Translations under genes and position numbers: made by a program
Part shown: positions 1 to 10,475 of the stretch, piece after piece
Layout: every line of letters starts with the position of its first letter
Position numbering within the stretch: position 1 is the stretch's first letter
The notes under the pieces: model-generated
The model's database searches: none
Told to the model about the DNA's origin: nothing
What the model saw: the letters and a program-made list of their open reading frames with translations, nothing else
Assembly: GCA_039707465.1 (NCBI GenBank)
Contig: CM077643.1
Span: 47,400,605-47,464,604, forward strand
DNA: 64,000 nt
Source: Rhabdophis nuchalis
Lineage: Eukaryota; Chordata; Lepidosauria; Squamata; Natricidae
Direction: 5' to 3'

Positions 1-55
1 TGATGATACGCAGCTGTATATATCTACCCCAAACCACCCCAACGATGCCGTAGCG

Positions 56-844
56 GTGATGTGCCAGTGCCTGGAAGCCGTGCGGGCCTGGATGGGAAGT
101 AATAGACTCAGACTCAACCCGTCCAAGACCGAGTGGCTGTGGTTTCCGGCATCCCGGTACAACCAGTTGACTCCATCACTGGCCATAGGGGACGAACATC
201 TTACCCCTGTGGATGGGGCACGCAACTTGGGTGTCCTCCTGGATACCCGGCTGCCCATGGAAGATCAAGTGACAGCCGTGGCCAGGAGGGCATTCTACCA
301 GGTTCGCCTGGTATGCCAGTTGCGTCCCCTATTGGATCGGGATGCCCTATGCACAGTCACTCATGCCCTCATGACATCCCGACTGGACTACTGCAATTCT
401 CTCTACATGGGGCTCCCCTTGAGGTGCACCCGAAGACTTCAGCTTGTCCAGAATGCAGCCGCGCGAGCAATTATGGGAACCTCGAGGTTTACCCACGTAA
501 CACCGCTCTTGCGCGAGCTGCATTGGCTGCCTGTCGTCTTTCGGGTGCGCTTCAAGGTGTTAGTTATCATCTTTAAAGCGCTCCATGGCACGGGACCTAG
601 CTATCTGCGGGATCGGATACTGCCCCATACATCCCTGCAGCCGATTCGCTCCCACAGAGAGGGACTTCTCCGGGTGCCGTCCACTAGGCTATGCCAGCGG
701 GTGACACCCAGGGGAAGGGCCTTCTCTGTGGCGGGCCCAGCCCTCTGGAACAACCTTCCCCCCGAAATTAGAACAACTACGGACCTCCGCTCCTTCCGTC
801 AAAAACTGAAAACACACTTTTTCTGCTTGGCCGGCCTAGATTAG
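56..844 (+). CDS. L2 LINE ORF2 C-terminal region (reverse transcriptase thumb and C-terminus)
   Basis: An open frame of 262 codons from an internal methionine. The true frame is open from base 2 and continues leftwards out of the window, so 56 is not a real start. The protein carries the L2 hallmarks after the catalytic core: 'RLDYCNSLYMGLP', 'LQLVQNAAARAIMG', 'LRELHWLPV' and, near the end, 'GRAFSVAGPALWNNLPPEIR'. The full protein would prime reverse transcription at a nicked chromosomal target. No frameshift or stop interrupts the visible part, so the copy is young or weakly decayed. It is a retrotransposon ORF, not a host gene. Confidence 0.85.
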   Translation: MMCQCLEAVRAWMGSNRLRLNPSKTEWLWFPASRYNQLTPSLAIGDEHLTPVDGARNLGVLLDTRLPMEDQVTAVARRAFYQVRLVCQLRPLLDRDALCTVTHALMTSRLDYCNSLYMGLPLRCTRRLQLVQNAAARAIMGTSRFTHVTPLLRELHWLPVVFRVRFKVLVIIFKALHGTGPSYLRDRILPHTSLQPIRSHREGLLRVPSTRLCQRVTPRGRAFSVAGPALWNNLPPEIRTTTDLRSFRQKLKTHFFCLAGLD

Positions 845-1025
845 TCTTCCGTTTTTTAATTGGGTTTTTAGGGGGGCTTAGTTTTAGTATAGTGGGTTTT
901 AGCGCAGGGATAATTTGTTTAATTTTCTATTTTAGCTATTTATGTATTTTTATATTTGTATTTTTTAACTTCCCTGTGCACCGCTCCGAGTCCCTTTGGG
1001 GAGAGGAGGCGGTCTATAAATAAAA

Positions 1026-1026
<1 letters not shown>

Positions 1027-1088
<62 letters not shown>

Positions 1089-1121
1089 GTTGTTATTATT
1101 ATTATTATTATTATCATCATC
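1027..1121. repeat. (TTA)n microsatellite, L2 tail
   Basis: About 30 copies of TTA, with one TTG interruption near 1088, grading into TCA repeats at 1113-1124. It is the 3' tail of the L2 copy and adjoins a CR1 piece. Confidence 0.95.
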
Positions 1122-1579
1122 ATCATATGATGAATGGTTGCATGAGCTGGGTATGTCTAGTTTGATGGAAGAGAAGGACCAGGGGAGACATGATAGCAGT
1201 GTACCGATATCTCAGAGGGTGCCACAAAGAAGAGGGAGTCAAACTATTCTCCAAGGCACCTGGGGGCAGGACAAGAAGCAATGGGTGGAAACTAATCAAG
1301 GAGAGAAGCAACTAAGAACTAAGGAGAAATTTCCTGACAGTTAGAACAATTAACCTCTGGAACAGCTTGCCTCCAGAAGTTGTGAATGCCCCAACCCTGG
1401 AAGTCTTTAAAAAGATGTTAGATAGCCATTTGTCTGAAATGGTATAAGGTTCCTGCCCACGCAGGGGGTTGGACTAGAAGACCTACAAGGTCGCTTCCAA
1501 CTCTGCTATTGTATTGTATTGTATTGTATTGTATTGTATTGTATTGTATTGTATTGTATTGTATTGTATTGTATTGTAT
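1122..1579 (+). mobile_element. CR1 LINE 3' fragment
   Basis: Matches the last 450 bases of the long CR1 copies elsewhere in this window (end of ORF2, then the conserved 'ggttggactagaagacc' 3' end). It shows several substitutions and small indels relative to them, for example in 'tttgatggaagagaagg', so it is no longer a clean frame. It ends in about 14 copies of TTGTA (1507-1579). The 5' truncation point lies directly at the end of the L2 tail. Confidence 0.9.
1507..1579. repeat. (TTGTA)n microsatellite, CR1 tail
   Basis: About 14 perfect pentamer copies following the CR1 3' end. The same pentamer begins the tails of CR1 copies A and B, so this array grew from a CR1 tail. Confidence 0.95.
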
Positions 1580-1678
1580 AATACTGAGATACCATCACAT
1601 GCCTCTAACTAGAAAGGTTAAAATTGTGACAATCCAGGAAGCAAACCTGGAATTTGAAAAACCAGAATAGAAAGAATA

Positions 1679-2003
1679 CCAGTAGTTCCTCGATTTATAA
1701 CTGTAATGAAACCACATGACCAATCCAATGTTATGATCTTGTTTTGGGCTGGTAAACAAACGTTACAGTTGTTAAGCAAACTAATTGTTGTTAGGGGTTG
1801 TAAACGCTGGTTTTCAGCAAATGCAGTCATGTGACCATGGAGCACTGCAAACATCTGTAAATGTGGGCGGTTCAGAAATGTAATCATGTGAACATGAGGG
1901 GGGGTAGTGATTAGAATTTCAGAACCAGGTTATAAGTATCCCTGAGGGAAGTCCATTAGAACGTTGATTACTAAACAATAGGTAGTAAGTCAAGGACTGC
2001 CAG
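1679..2003. mobile_element. TIR element of the 'AGTAGTCCTCGACTTA' type, probable TA target duplication
   Basis: The left end reads 'ccagtagttcctcgattta' and the right end 'taagtcaaggactgccag', inverted relative to each other, each flanked by TA. Interior phrases such as 'gtcatgtgaccatgga' and 'gttaagcaaac' recur in the element at 7686-8100, so this is a diverged relative. A TA duplication suggests a Tc1/mariner-like origin, but no transposase is present. Confidence 0.6.
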
Positions 2004-2009
2004 TATCAA

Positions 2010-2303
2010 TCAGTTTGAAGAAGTTTGAAGTTGGAAAAAGCTTTGGACAATATCATGGACAGGATATAGGAAACAAATGGACCATTTGTTCAAAGTTCTC
2101 ACCTAGGGCACAAATGACCAGCCTCAGATTACCATATTCTGGACACATTATGCAAAGACTTCGCTTTCTTAAGAATTCTATGATACTGGGGGAAATGGAA
2201 GAAAAAGAGGATGACCAGAAGCAACGGACTTGATTGCAGTGACAATGGGTGCAACACTCTTACCACCTGGAAGGCCACGTTAGAGACAAATCATCCTGGA
2301 GAT
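2010..2303 (+). mobile_element. Bov-B/RTE LINE 3' fragment, decayed
   Basis: Translation around 2120-2300 resembles the end of the Bov-B/RTE ORF: 'SGHIMQRLRFLKNSMILGEMEE', then a basic run, then 'VRDKSSWR'. The frame has stops, so it is a dead remnant. It abuts the CR1 tail at 2304. Confidence 0.6.
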
Positions 2304-2382
2304 TATTACAATACAATACAATAGCAGAGTTGGAAGGGACCTTGTAGGTCTTCTAGTCCAACCCCCTGCATGGGCAGGAACC

Positions 2383-3447
2383 TTATACCATTTCAGACAA
2401 ATGGCTGTCTAACATCTTTTTAAAGACTTCCAGGGTTGGGGCATTCACAACTGCTGGAGGCAAGCTGTTCCAGAGGTTAATTGTTCTTACTGTTAGGAAA
2501 TTTCTCCTTAGTTCTAAGTTGCTTCTCTCCTTGGTTAGTTTCCATCCATTGCTCCTTGTCCTGCCCCCAGGTGCCTTGGAGAAAAGTTTGACTCCCTCTT
2601 CTTTGTGGCACCCTCTGAGATATCGGAACACTGCTATCGTGTCTCCCCTGGTCCTTCTCTTCATCAAACTAGACATACCCAGCTCCTGCAGCCGTTCTTC
2701 ATATGTCTTAGTCTCCAGTCCTCTAATCATCTTGGTTGCTCTTCTTTGCACTCTTTCCAGAGTCTCCACGTCTTTTCTACATCGTGGCGACCAAAACTGT
2801 ATGCAGTATTCCAAGTGTGGCCTTACCAAGGCACTATACAGTGGCATTAACACTTCACGCGATCTAGATTCTATCCCTCTGTTGATGCAGCCTAGAACTG
2901 TGTTGGCTTTTTTGGCAGCTGCTGCACACTGCTGGCTCATATTTAAATGGTTGTCCACTAGGATTCCGAGATCCCTCTCACAGTTGCTACTATTGAGCAA
3001 GGTACCACCTATACTGTACTTGTGCATTTGGTTTTTCTTGCCTATATGTAGGACCTTACTTTTTTCACAATTGAATTTCATTTTATTAGACAGTGCCCAA
3101 TGTTCAAGTTTGTCTAGATCCTTCTGTATCTTAAGCCTATCTTCTGGAGTGTTGGCTATTCCTGCCAGCTTGGTGTCGTCTGCGAATTTGATGAGTTCCC
3201 CATTTATCCCCTCATCCAAATCGTTGATGAAGATGTTAAAGAGTACTGGGCCTAAAACAGAGCCTTGGGGGACTCCACTGCATACTTCCTTCCATGTAGA
3301 TGCAGTTCCATTGAGGACTACACGTTGAGTGCGGTTGGTCAGCCAGTTACGAATCCATTTGGTGGTGCTGCTGTCTAACCCACAATTTTCTACTTTATCT
3401 AATAGTAAGTTATGGTCTACTTTATCAAATGCCTTACTGAAGTCCAA
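2383..3447 (-). pseudogene. CR1 ORF2 copy A, second frame (RT palm to C-terminus)
   Basis: 354 codons continuing the same protein after the 5-bp deletion near 3446. It carries RT motif A 'DFSKAFDKVDH', 'GVPQGSVLGPVLFN', the catalytic 'FADDTKL', then the CR1-specific C-terminus 'RPHLEYCIQFWSPR', 'RVQRRATKMIRGLE', 'NSLPPAVVNAPTLEVFKKMLDSHLSEMV'. Beyond the deletion there is no further break. It would have synthesised cDNA from the nicked target. As it stands the two frames cannot make one polypeptide, so the copy is dead. Confidence 0.9.
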
Positions 3448-4792
3448 TTATATCAACAGCATTCCTCTGGTCCACTGATTTTGTTACTTTGTCAAAGAAT
3501 GCAATTAGATTCGTCTGGCATGATCTGTTTTTGACAAACCCATGTTGGCTTTTGGCTATTACTTTGTTTGCTTCTAGGTGTTCACTTATTTGTTGTTTAA
3601 TTATCTTTTCCAGAATCTTTCCTGGTATTGAGGTCAGGCTGATGGGTCTATAGTTTCCTGGATCTGTTTTTTTTCCTTTTTTGAAGATGGGAACCACATC
3701 TGCTCTTTTCCAGTCTTCTGGCAGTTCCCCGGTGCTCCAGGATCTCTGAAAGATATAGTTCAGTGGTTCTGAGATCTCGTCTGCCAGTTCCTTCAGAACC
3801 CTGGGGTGTAATCCATCCGGTCCTGGTGATTTGAACTCGTCCAGGGCAGACAGGTGCTCACTTACCATTTTCTTCCCTATTTCAACTTGTGTTCCTAATC
3901 TGATATTTGTGGTGCTGTTTTTGATTGATTGGACTGTTTTATCCCTTTGTGTAAAGACAGATGCAAAAAAAGAGTTAAATAGTTCTGCTTTCTCCCTGTT
4001 GCTTATCATCTTCTTGCCATTTTCTCCCAGCAGTGGACCAATTGTTTCCTTAACTTTTTTCTTATTTTTAACATGTTGGAAGAAGCTTTTTTTGTTATTT
4101 TTTACTTTTTTGGCAAGCCTTTCTTCATTGTGAGCCTTAGCTTTCCTCACTTCATCTTTACAGGCTCGGGCTATTTGCTGATATTTTGCCTTGGTTATGT
4201 CCCCCTTTTTCCACTTTTTATATTTATCCTTTTTGTCTTTCAATTTGTCAGAGAGTTCTTTATGCAGCCATGCTGGCTTCTTTTGGGAACTGTTATTTTT
4301 CTTCTTCATTGGTATTGCGCTGGACTGGGCTTTTATAATCTCATTTTTCAAAATTTCCCAAGCTTCTTGAGTTGTTTTCCCCTTGAGGATTCTCATCCAT
4401 GGAATCCTTCCCAAGCTCTCTCTGAGTTTATTGAAATTAGTTCTCTTGAAGTCTAAGACTCTAGTTTGACTTTGTTCAACTACTTTTGTTTGCATAATGT
4501 TGAATTCCAGTATTTCATGATCGCTTGCCCCCAAAGTTCCTGTAGCTTCTACACCTTCTATCATTTCCTCTCTGTTAGTGAGAATTAAGTCCAATATTGC
4601 TGATCCCCTTGTTCCCTTCTCTACCTTTTGGGAAACAAAGTTGTCTGCTAGATTTGTTAGGAACCTGTTGGATCTTCCACTTGGTGCAGAGTTTGTTTCC
4701 CAATTGATGTCAGGGTAGTTAAAATCTCCCATTACTATTGCAGTGTGCTTCCTACATACCTTAGTTAGCTGGTTAGCAAAAAGTACATCCAC
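3434..4792 (-). pseudogene. CR1 ORF2 copy A, first frame (endonuclease end and RT fingers)
   Basis: 452 codons on the minus strand. The N-terminus is the second half of an APE-type endonuclease: 'VMGDFNYPDINW' near residues 20-32 and 'GASDHEI' near residues 87-93, which holds the catalytic SDH. Next come a basic linker of about 150 residues and the RT fingers: 'SPGPDGLHPRVLKELA', 'NYRPISLTSIPGKILEKII', 'SQHGF'. The frame runs off into 'DIIGLQ' where the partner copy reads 'DIIYLDFSKAFD': copy A lacks five bases there. The loss removes the start of RT motif A, including the frame for the first catalytic aspartate. The first methionine is internal; coding sequence extends a little upstream. Confidence 0.9.
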
Positions 4793-5145
4793 TTCCTCTG
4801 CTTGGTTGGGTGGCCTGTAGTATAGTATTTATGTAGTCTGTAAGAGACAAGAACAAATTCATGGTGGATAAGCAGCTACAGTAATCCAGACAAAGAGTAA
4901 TTAGGAAACAGAAGTTTGGCTAGGAGGGGAAGCAAAAGGGCCATCAGTTGGCAGTGTCGAGAAGAAAGAAGAGAGATGAATTGCAAACAAACTGAGATGC
5001 TTTTGCAAACTGTAATCCAATGAGAGAGAAAGCCAACTCTGTGTGACTATTCAGAGATGCTACTAGCATTCAAGCAATGGATAGCAAAGATGGATGGTAC
5101 TCTGAGACAATGAGAAAACTTTTAAATACAGATATCAGAAATTTA

Positions 5146-5654
5146 CTGTATTTTTCAGAGTATAAGTATCCCTGAGGATACTTATACTCAAAAAAAAGGG
5201 TGAAAATCTGGCTGCGCCTTATATACTCAATACAGCATTTTTGCCTCCTGAAACCCCGCCCCTTCACCAAAATGGCCGTGCATAGCTTTTACGAGGCTTC
5301 CAGAGTGCTCCTGGGGGCGGGGGAGAGCAGAAATGAGCAAAAAATGGACCGTTTTATGCTAAATTTTGCCCCTCCAGCCCCCCAGGAGCATTCTATAAGC
5401 CTCCTAAAGGCTATGCATGCCCATTTTTTTGACGAAAAAATGGCCCCCTTTTCACGAAAAACAGGACATTTTTTGCTCGTTTTGGGGGGGCCACCCCCCA
5501 AGGAGCACTCTACAAGTCTCTTAAAGGCTATTCATGCCCTTTTCTTGAAAAAAAACCAGGCCCGTTTTTGCAAGGTCTGCAGAGTGCAAAAACTTTTTTT
5601 TTTAAAAAATTTCCTCTTCAAAATCTTGGTGCATCTTATACTCCAAAAATACAG
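5146..5654. mobile_element. MITE with 'CTGTATTTTT...GAGTATAAG' ends and TA flanks
   Basis: Left end 'ctgtatttttcagagtataag' without its last base matches, inverted, the right end 'cttatactccaaaaatacag' at about 19 of 20 positions; both sides are flanked by TA. The interior holds two direct copies of 'ggagca-tctayaag-ctc-taaaggctat-catgccc' (about 5389 and 5500) and one inverted copy (about 5278). A perfect 14-bp-arm hairpin lies at 5158-5189. Non-autonomous, no ORF of note. The TA duplication is consistent with Tc1/mariner but does not prove it. Confidence 0.65.
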
Positions 5655-5659
5655 TAATT

Positions 5660-7310
5660 ATAGGTGCAGGGCTGGAAAATGGAGAACAATTCTAGATTAA
5701 TGAGACTATATGGTACATATAATATTAAAAACTCTTGTATCTAAGCCTCACTAGCAGCAGCCATGACTAGCTCCCATATGGCTAAAAAGGTTCTCTTTCT
5801 TCTCTCATCTGAAAATGATATCAGAAATTGAAGTCTGCAAAGAATGCACTTAATTTTTCTATGCTACAACAGAATATGTAGAGGTTTACATTTCAAGATA
5901 ATTGTAATAGAATTGTTCATTTCTGAATATTTTGTAGAAGAATAACAACAACGTTTTCTTTATTATAATTGTACAAAAGTATGCTTCATTCAAGGGTTAT
6001 TCTTTTGGATTATACTTTTTTTTTTTTTGGCTCAATGCCCTTCCCTATTATTAGTGGGGAGGTAAAATATTTTCATTACCTTCTCCCCTAGTAGGAAAGA
6101 ATCTTCAAAGAAGAAGTAGGAGGGAGGTTAGCTTCTTAACCCTAATTTCCATACCACCAGCTTTGTTTGGCTGCGCATCACAAAATTAGTTTGCATTCAC
6201 TTCTTGCATAAAGGCATTGGTTGGTTGTAGGGTTTTGCTTAGTGGGTTTTATATTGTTTTGTGTGTGCGCATTTTAAAAATCAGTTTGTATTGTACACCT
6301 AGTGATTATTTCATGCTGTTTAGACTATATTTACAGCCTTTGATCATGCATTAGAAAACCAAAGTAAACTGCTGATATGCTGGGGACAGTGGATGTGTTC
6401 TAAGCTCCAACGTTCTTTGTTCAGTGCCTTATAGTGTGAGGAATAAATAATATTCTATTCTGACTTATATGAGACAAAGTAGATAAATTGAAACTGGTGA
6501 TGGCCCTGGAGGGGAAGGAGACAGACAACAAAAACCAGGTTATTGTTGTTTTCTCCTCTGGTGTGAAGGGAGTCAATATAAGGATACAAAAAAGGACCCT
6601 GTTTATGTTAGAAGGTGCGGGTATCAGTATAAAGGACCGGCTTGGAACCTCCTAAGAGCAGAAAGTAGACGTGTTGGGTTGACCCAAAATAGAATCACCT
6701 CATGTTGTTATCAGATTCTGCTTTCCTTCAATAATCTCAATGTATTTACTAGTTCAGTTAGTTTGGGCATCCATGAACATCACTTGCAGTTAGAAGACAT
6801 TATGAAAACTCTTTAATCTCAAAAGACATGGACAGACTCAACCATAGTTTCAGCTGGGAAACTGAGCATCCTGGACCAAGCTAAATCCAAAAATGTTAGG
6901 GAATTCCTGGAAGATTGGCATTCAGACAAATCAGCATCAGTAGATGCATTGATAAATCACATTTACAAGACATTTAAAAGAGAATTAAAAAAAAAAAGTT
7001 AAAGAAAACAAAAGGTCCAGTATGCCTCCTTTCTAGCAGCCAATACCAGGTAGGCAAGGATGAACATGAAATAAACAAGGAACTATTGAGGAGAAAACCA
7101 TATCATCACTGGCAGAGCAAGCTACTCTATACAAATATGAAACAAAGCCACACTTACCAGCAATGACAACGTTACATAACTGTGTAATGAAATGCTTACA
7201 TGCAGAAAACCAAGCTTGGAGAGTACCACCATTTTTAGTAATCACTTGACAAAGGTACACTAATTTATTTTTGTTTTTAATTTATCCCCATTTATTGCAT
7301 TTTGTTCCAA
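5660..7310. other. No gene or clear repeat recognised
   Basis: About 1.65 kb of AT-rich DNA. It has short A and T homopolymers (T-run near 6018, A-run near 6988) and no coding signal or recognisable transposon. Probably old, decayed repeat and unique DNA. Confidence 0.4.
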
Positions 7311-7314
7311 TAGA

Positions 7315-7640
7315 AGAGAATACATGTGGCTCAAGGTTGAACTGTTCTTGATGCCCTCTGAGCATGGTTAATTGCTGCAGAATTTCCATTAGCCAGGTAC
7401 ATACTGAAACTCCCACATTGCTCCTATTACCTAGGTCAGGGGTCTGCAAAGTTGGCTCTTTTAAGACTGGTGGACTTCAACTCCCAGAATTCCCCAGCCA
7501 GCCGGGGAATTCTGGGAGTTGAAGTCCACCAGTCTTAAAAGAGCCAACTTTGCAGACCCCTGACCTAGGTGGACAATGGAAGGTCTGTAAGGAAGCTTAG
7601 AGAGCACCAAGAACTCCACCCCTTATAATTGTTCAATTCA
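7315..7640. repeat. Old interspersed repeat of unknown class, interrupted by a MITE
   Basis: The left part holds 'gttcttgatgccctctgag' and the right part 'cttagagagcaccaagaac'. Both recur in more similar form at 48285-48430 in this window. The two halves are separated by the hAT-like MITE at 7437-7562. I cannot assign a class. Confidence 0.4.
7437..7562. mobile_element. Palindromic hAT-like MITE, TSD acctaggt
   Basis: A 126-bp near-perfect fold-back: 'caggggtctgcaaagt' at the left returns inverted at the right, with 'ggacttcaactcccagaat' and its complement inside. Flanked by a perfect 8-bp duplication 'acctaggt' (7429-7436 and 7563-7570). Eight-base duplications and CAGNG ends are typical of hAT transposons; the central TA of the duplication fits the Buster group. 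Confidence 0.85.
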
Positions 7641-7685
7641 TTTTTCACTACTTCAATCTCTATAACTTGTTGATCAGATAATATA

Positions 7686-8100
7686 CAGGTAGTCCTTGAC
7701 TTACAACAGTTCATTCAGTGACTGTTCAAAGTTACAACAGCACTGAACAAATTGACATGACATTTTTTTCACCGTTATGACGGTCACAGCATCCCCATGG
7801 TCACGTGATCAAAATTCAGGCACTTGGCAACTGACTCATATCTATGACGGTTCCAGTGTCCCAGAGTTGTGATCCCCTTTTGTGATCTTCTGACCAGAAA
7901 AGTCAATGAGGAAGCCGGATTCACTTAACAATTGTGTTACCTACTTAACAACCGCAGTGAGTCACTTCACAACTGCAGCAAGAAAGGTCTTAAAATGGGA
8001 AAAAGTTCACTCAACAACTGTCTCACTTAGCAACATAAATTTTGACTCAAAATAAAATAAAAAATAAAATAAATTGTGGCCATACATCGAGGGCTAGCCG
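7686..8100. mobile_element. TIR element 'CAGGTAGTCCTTGACTTA', TA-flanked
   Basis: The left end 'caggtagtccttgacttac' matches, inverted and diverged, the right end 'catacatcgagggctagccg'; TA on both sides. About 415 bp, no ORF. The interior is rich in 'cacttaacaac'-type phrases. A relative with an inserted L2 lies at 37895-38413, and a more distant one at 1679-2003. Confidence 0.65.
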
Positions 8101-8337
8101 TACCTAATATTAGCTGTAAACCAGATGGCCATAATAACTCTGTTATTATTTTTATAAGGCTCTAAAGATCTGGCTGTTCCCCAGGCATTTTGACAAGGAA
8201 GTTAAATAAATTCTGCTGGTGTTTTTTGTTTGTTTGTGGGGGTGGGGGTTATTTTAGGAAAGGTGTCATGGGTGGGGTGGTTTCCATCTTTGTAAGACAT
8301 CCAGAGTTATTGCTGCGAGTTGGACGACTCTATAAAT

Positions 8338-8708
8338 CCGTGATGGCGAACCTATGGCACAGGTGCCACAGGTGGCACGTGGAACCATATCTTCGGGCAC
8401 GCGAGGCGTTTCCTGTCAGCACTAGTGTGCATTTGTGCTCTGGCCAGCTGATTTTGGCCTTCTTTTGAGGCTGTTTTTTGCCCTCTGGAGGCTTCAGGGA
8501 CGCTCCTGAAGCCTCTGGAGGTGGGGGGAAGGCTATTTTCACCCTCCCCAGGCTCCTAGAAAGCCTCTGGAGCCTGGGGAGGGCAAAAAAAGCGTGCCAA
8601 AAGCAGGGGGTCGCACACATAGCATGATGGGTGTGGCACGCCCACACACAACCTCCCTGCGCTCCCCCCGCTTTTGGCACGCGAGCCAAAAAAGGTTAGC
8701 CATCACTG
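8338..8708. mobile_element. hAT-like MITE 'CAGTGATGGCGAACC', TSD ctataaat
   Basis: 371 bp. The left end 'ccgtgatggcgaacc' and right end 'ggttagccatcactg' are inverted. Perfect 8-bp duplication 'ctataaat' at 8330-8337 and 8709-8716. The interior is built of short inverted units, such as 'cctctggaggcttcaggg' against 'cctgaagcctctggagg'. Sister copy at 11771-12142. No ORF. Confidence 0.85.
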
Positions 8709-9161
8709 CTATAAATCATTAAAATGAAATCAAATAAAAATTCTCAACAATGTAACAATCCTTTTCATAGAAACAAACATATATATTCATTTTCCCCAAT
8801 CAACACATTTATATTGTCATCACAGGCATGCCTTACATCTTTACTAATAGATATATTAAATAGCCAAGCAGACACTACACAAGCTTGCTTCATTCTTTGC
8901 TCAGTGTTGAATCATTTAATAAGCAAACATTCCATAATTCAAATCTATTCCCCTTATTCCACAATGTCTCTAAATCAACGTGCATACAATATACTTTCTT
9001 TCTTACACTGATACATTCTGCAATGACCTGCTGGAGAGCAACCTCTGATTTAGACATCCCCTACCTGGCATGAAGCTATGCTGCATTTTCCAAACTGGGT
9101 ACAGTATTTCTTTTTATTGGATGCCCTATTCAAGCATTTGCACACTTTCGTTTGTCTAGTC

Positions 9162-9296
9162 CAGGGGTCTGCAAAGTCGGCTCTTTTAAGACTGGTGGAC
9201 TTCAACTCCCAGAATTCCCCAGCCAGCTATGCTGGCTGGGGAACTCTGGGAGTTGAAGTCCACCAATCTTAAAAGAGCTGACTTTGCAGACCCCTG
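9162..9296. mobile_element. Palindromic hAT-like MITE, TSD gtctagtc
   Basis: 135 bp, same family as 7437-7562. Perfect 8-bp duplication 'gtctagtc' (9154-9161, 9297-9304). It sits at the 5' edge of the CR1 piece that starts at 9297; the duplication resembles the CR1 coding phrase 'gtctagtttg'. Confidence 0.87.
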
Positions 9297-9668
9297 GTCT
9301 AGTCTAGTGAAAAGAAGGACTAGGGAAGATATGATCAAAATGTTCCAATATTTGAGGGGCTCCTCCAAAGACACGGGGGTTAAACTATTTTCAAAAGCAA
9401 AGGCAGGACAAGAAAGGCAAGACAAGGGTGGAAACTACCCAAGGAGAGAAGCAACCTAGAACTAAGGACATATTTCCTAAGTATGAGAGCAATCAACCAA
9501 TGGAATGGCTTGCCTTCAGAGGTCCTGGATGCTCCATTACTGGAGGCTTTCAAAAAGAGACTGGACAACCATTTGGCTGAAATGATATAGGGTCTCCTGC
9601 TTGAGTAGGGAGTTGGACTAGAAGACCTCCAATATCCCTTCCAACTGTATTATTCTATGTTCTATGTT
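9297..9668 (+). mobile_element. CR1 LINE 3' fragment, diverged
   Basis: Corresponds to the last 110 or so codons of CR1 ORF2 ('gaaaagaaggactaggga', 'tggaatggcttgcc') plus the 3' end 'gttggactagaagacctcc'. It ends in short TTCTATG repeats rather than TTGTA. More diverged from copies A and B than the 1122-1579 piece, with small deletions that break the frame. Confidence 0.82.
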
Positions 9669-9763
9669 CATAATAAATTATACCCATATTTTATCACTTC
9701 TTCAGTTACAGATGTCACCCCTGGAGGTCTTATTGTTTTTATTATGTATTGTTTAATTATGAA

Positions 9764-9836
9764 AGCTATGCTGGATGGAGAATTCTGGGAGTTGAAGTCC
9801 ACAAGTCTTAAAGTTGCCAAGTTTGGGAACCCCTGG
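9764..9836. mobile_element. Half of a palindromic hAT-like MITE
   Basis: 'ggagaattctgggagttgaag' minus its last base, then 'tccacaagtcttaaagttgcc', ending 'gggaacccctg'. This is the right arm of the CAGGGG fold-back family; the left arm is missing. Confidence 0.6.
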
Positions 9837-10052
9837 TCTATACTATTTCAGTCTAAATGGCTTAAAGCAAGCATGCTATGAATGCAATTATTTAAATCAT
9901 TAAATATATCAAGTATTAAATATCATAAAAGAGAACCAGTATGGAGTGATGCTTAAGAAGCTGGACCAGGAGCAGGATGCCTCAAATTTTACTTTTCCCT
10001 TAAGCACAGAAGCCAGGTGGGTGGCTTTGGGCCACTTCTTCCTCTTAGTTCT

Positions 10053-10475
10053 ATAGATAAGAACATAAGAACATAAGAACAGCCTTGCTGGAACAGGCCA
10101 CAGCCCATCTGGTCCAGCATTCTGTCTCACACAGTGGCTCCCCATTTGCTTCAGGGTCTTCCCAAGCAGATGTCTTCACCTGCTTATGATTCCCTGCAAA
10201 TGGCATTGAGAGATATCCTGCCTATCTCTCCAACCCGGAGGGTGTCCTTAGGCATCCATCATGATAGCCATGTTCTCCATGAACCCGTCTAATCCTTTCT
10301 TAAAGGTGTTGAGGCTGACAGTTGTCACCACTTCTTCTGTCAGGGAGTTCCATAGACCAGTGATCCTCTGGGTGAAAAAGTACTTCCTCTTATTTGTTTG
10401 AGGTCTAGCTTCCAAAAGTTTCATGGAGTGCCCCCTAGTTCTAGTGTTGTGCGATAGGGAAAACAGTTTTTCCTA
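10053..10475 (-). mobile_element. CR1-group LINE 3' fragment with (TTCTTATG)n tail
   Basis: On the minus strand the coding end reads roughly 'FFTQRITGLWNSLTEEVVTTVSLNTF', a CR1-type C-terminus. The 3' tail is three or so copies of TTCTTATG (10057-10080). A different lineage from the snake CR1 copies A and B, closer in tail to CR1 types of turtles and crocodiles. Decayed. Confidence 0.65.

Larger units (their letters stand above)
1..1121 (+). mobile_element. L2-clade LINE, 3' part, cut by window start
   Basis: The 3' half of a non-LTR retrotransposon of the L2 clade. The window opens inside the YADD box of the reverse transcriptase: the first codons read DDTQLYIS. The reading frame continues to a stop at 842. 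A 3' untranslated region follows, with the typical 'gtgcaccgctccgagtcc' end and a TTA-repeat tail from about 1027. This is the best-preserved left-edge element and is close to the copies at 18.7 and 41.6 kb. The 5' part lies outside the window. Confidence 0.88.
2304..4825 (-). mobile_element. CR1 LINE copy A, 5'-truncated
   Basis: On the minus strand, from the 3' tail (CAATA repeats at 2304-2323) to about 4825. It contains the end of the endonuclease domain, the whole reverse transcriptase and the CR1 3' end. Nearly identical to copy B at 21.1-23.6 kb. It reaches about 25 bases further 5' than copy B, up to codons reading YYRPPNQ. The N-terminal half of the endonuclease is missing, the usual result of incomplete reverse transcription. 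One 5-bp deletion breaks the frame near 3446. Confidence 0.93.

Noticed and set aside
2519..3328. 269-codon open frame on the plus strand, and its mirror at 22581-23390 on the minus strand
   Set aside because: Antisense shadow of CR1 ORF2 in copies A and B; identical in both because the LINE copies are identical.
8330..8716. MITE at 8338-8708 considered as a possible structured non-coding RNA gene because of its many inverted units
   Set aside because: Perfect 8-bp target duplication and two further copies in the window show it is a transposon.
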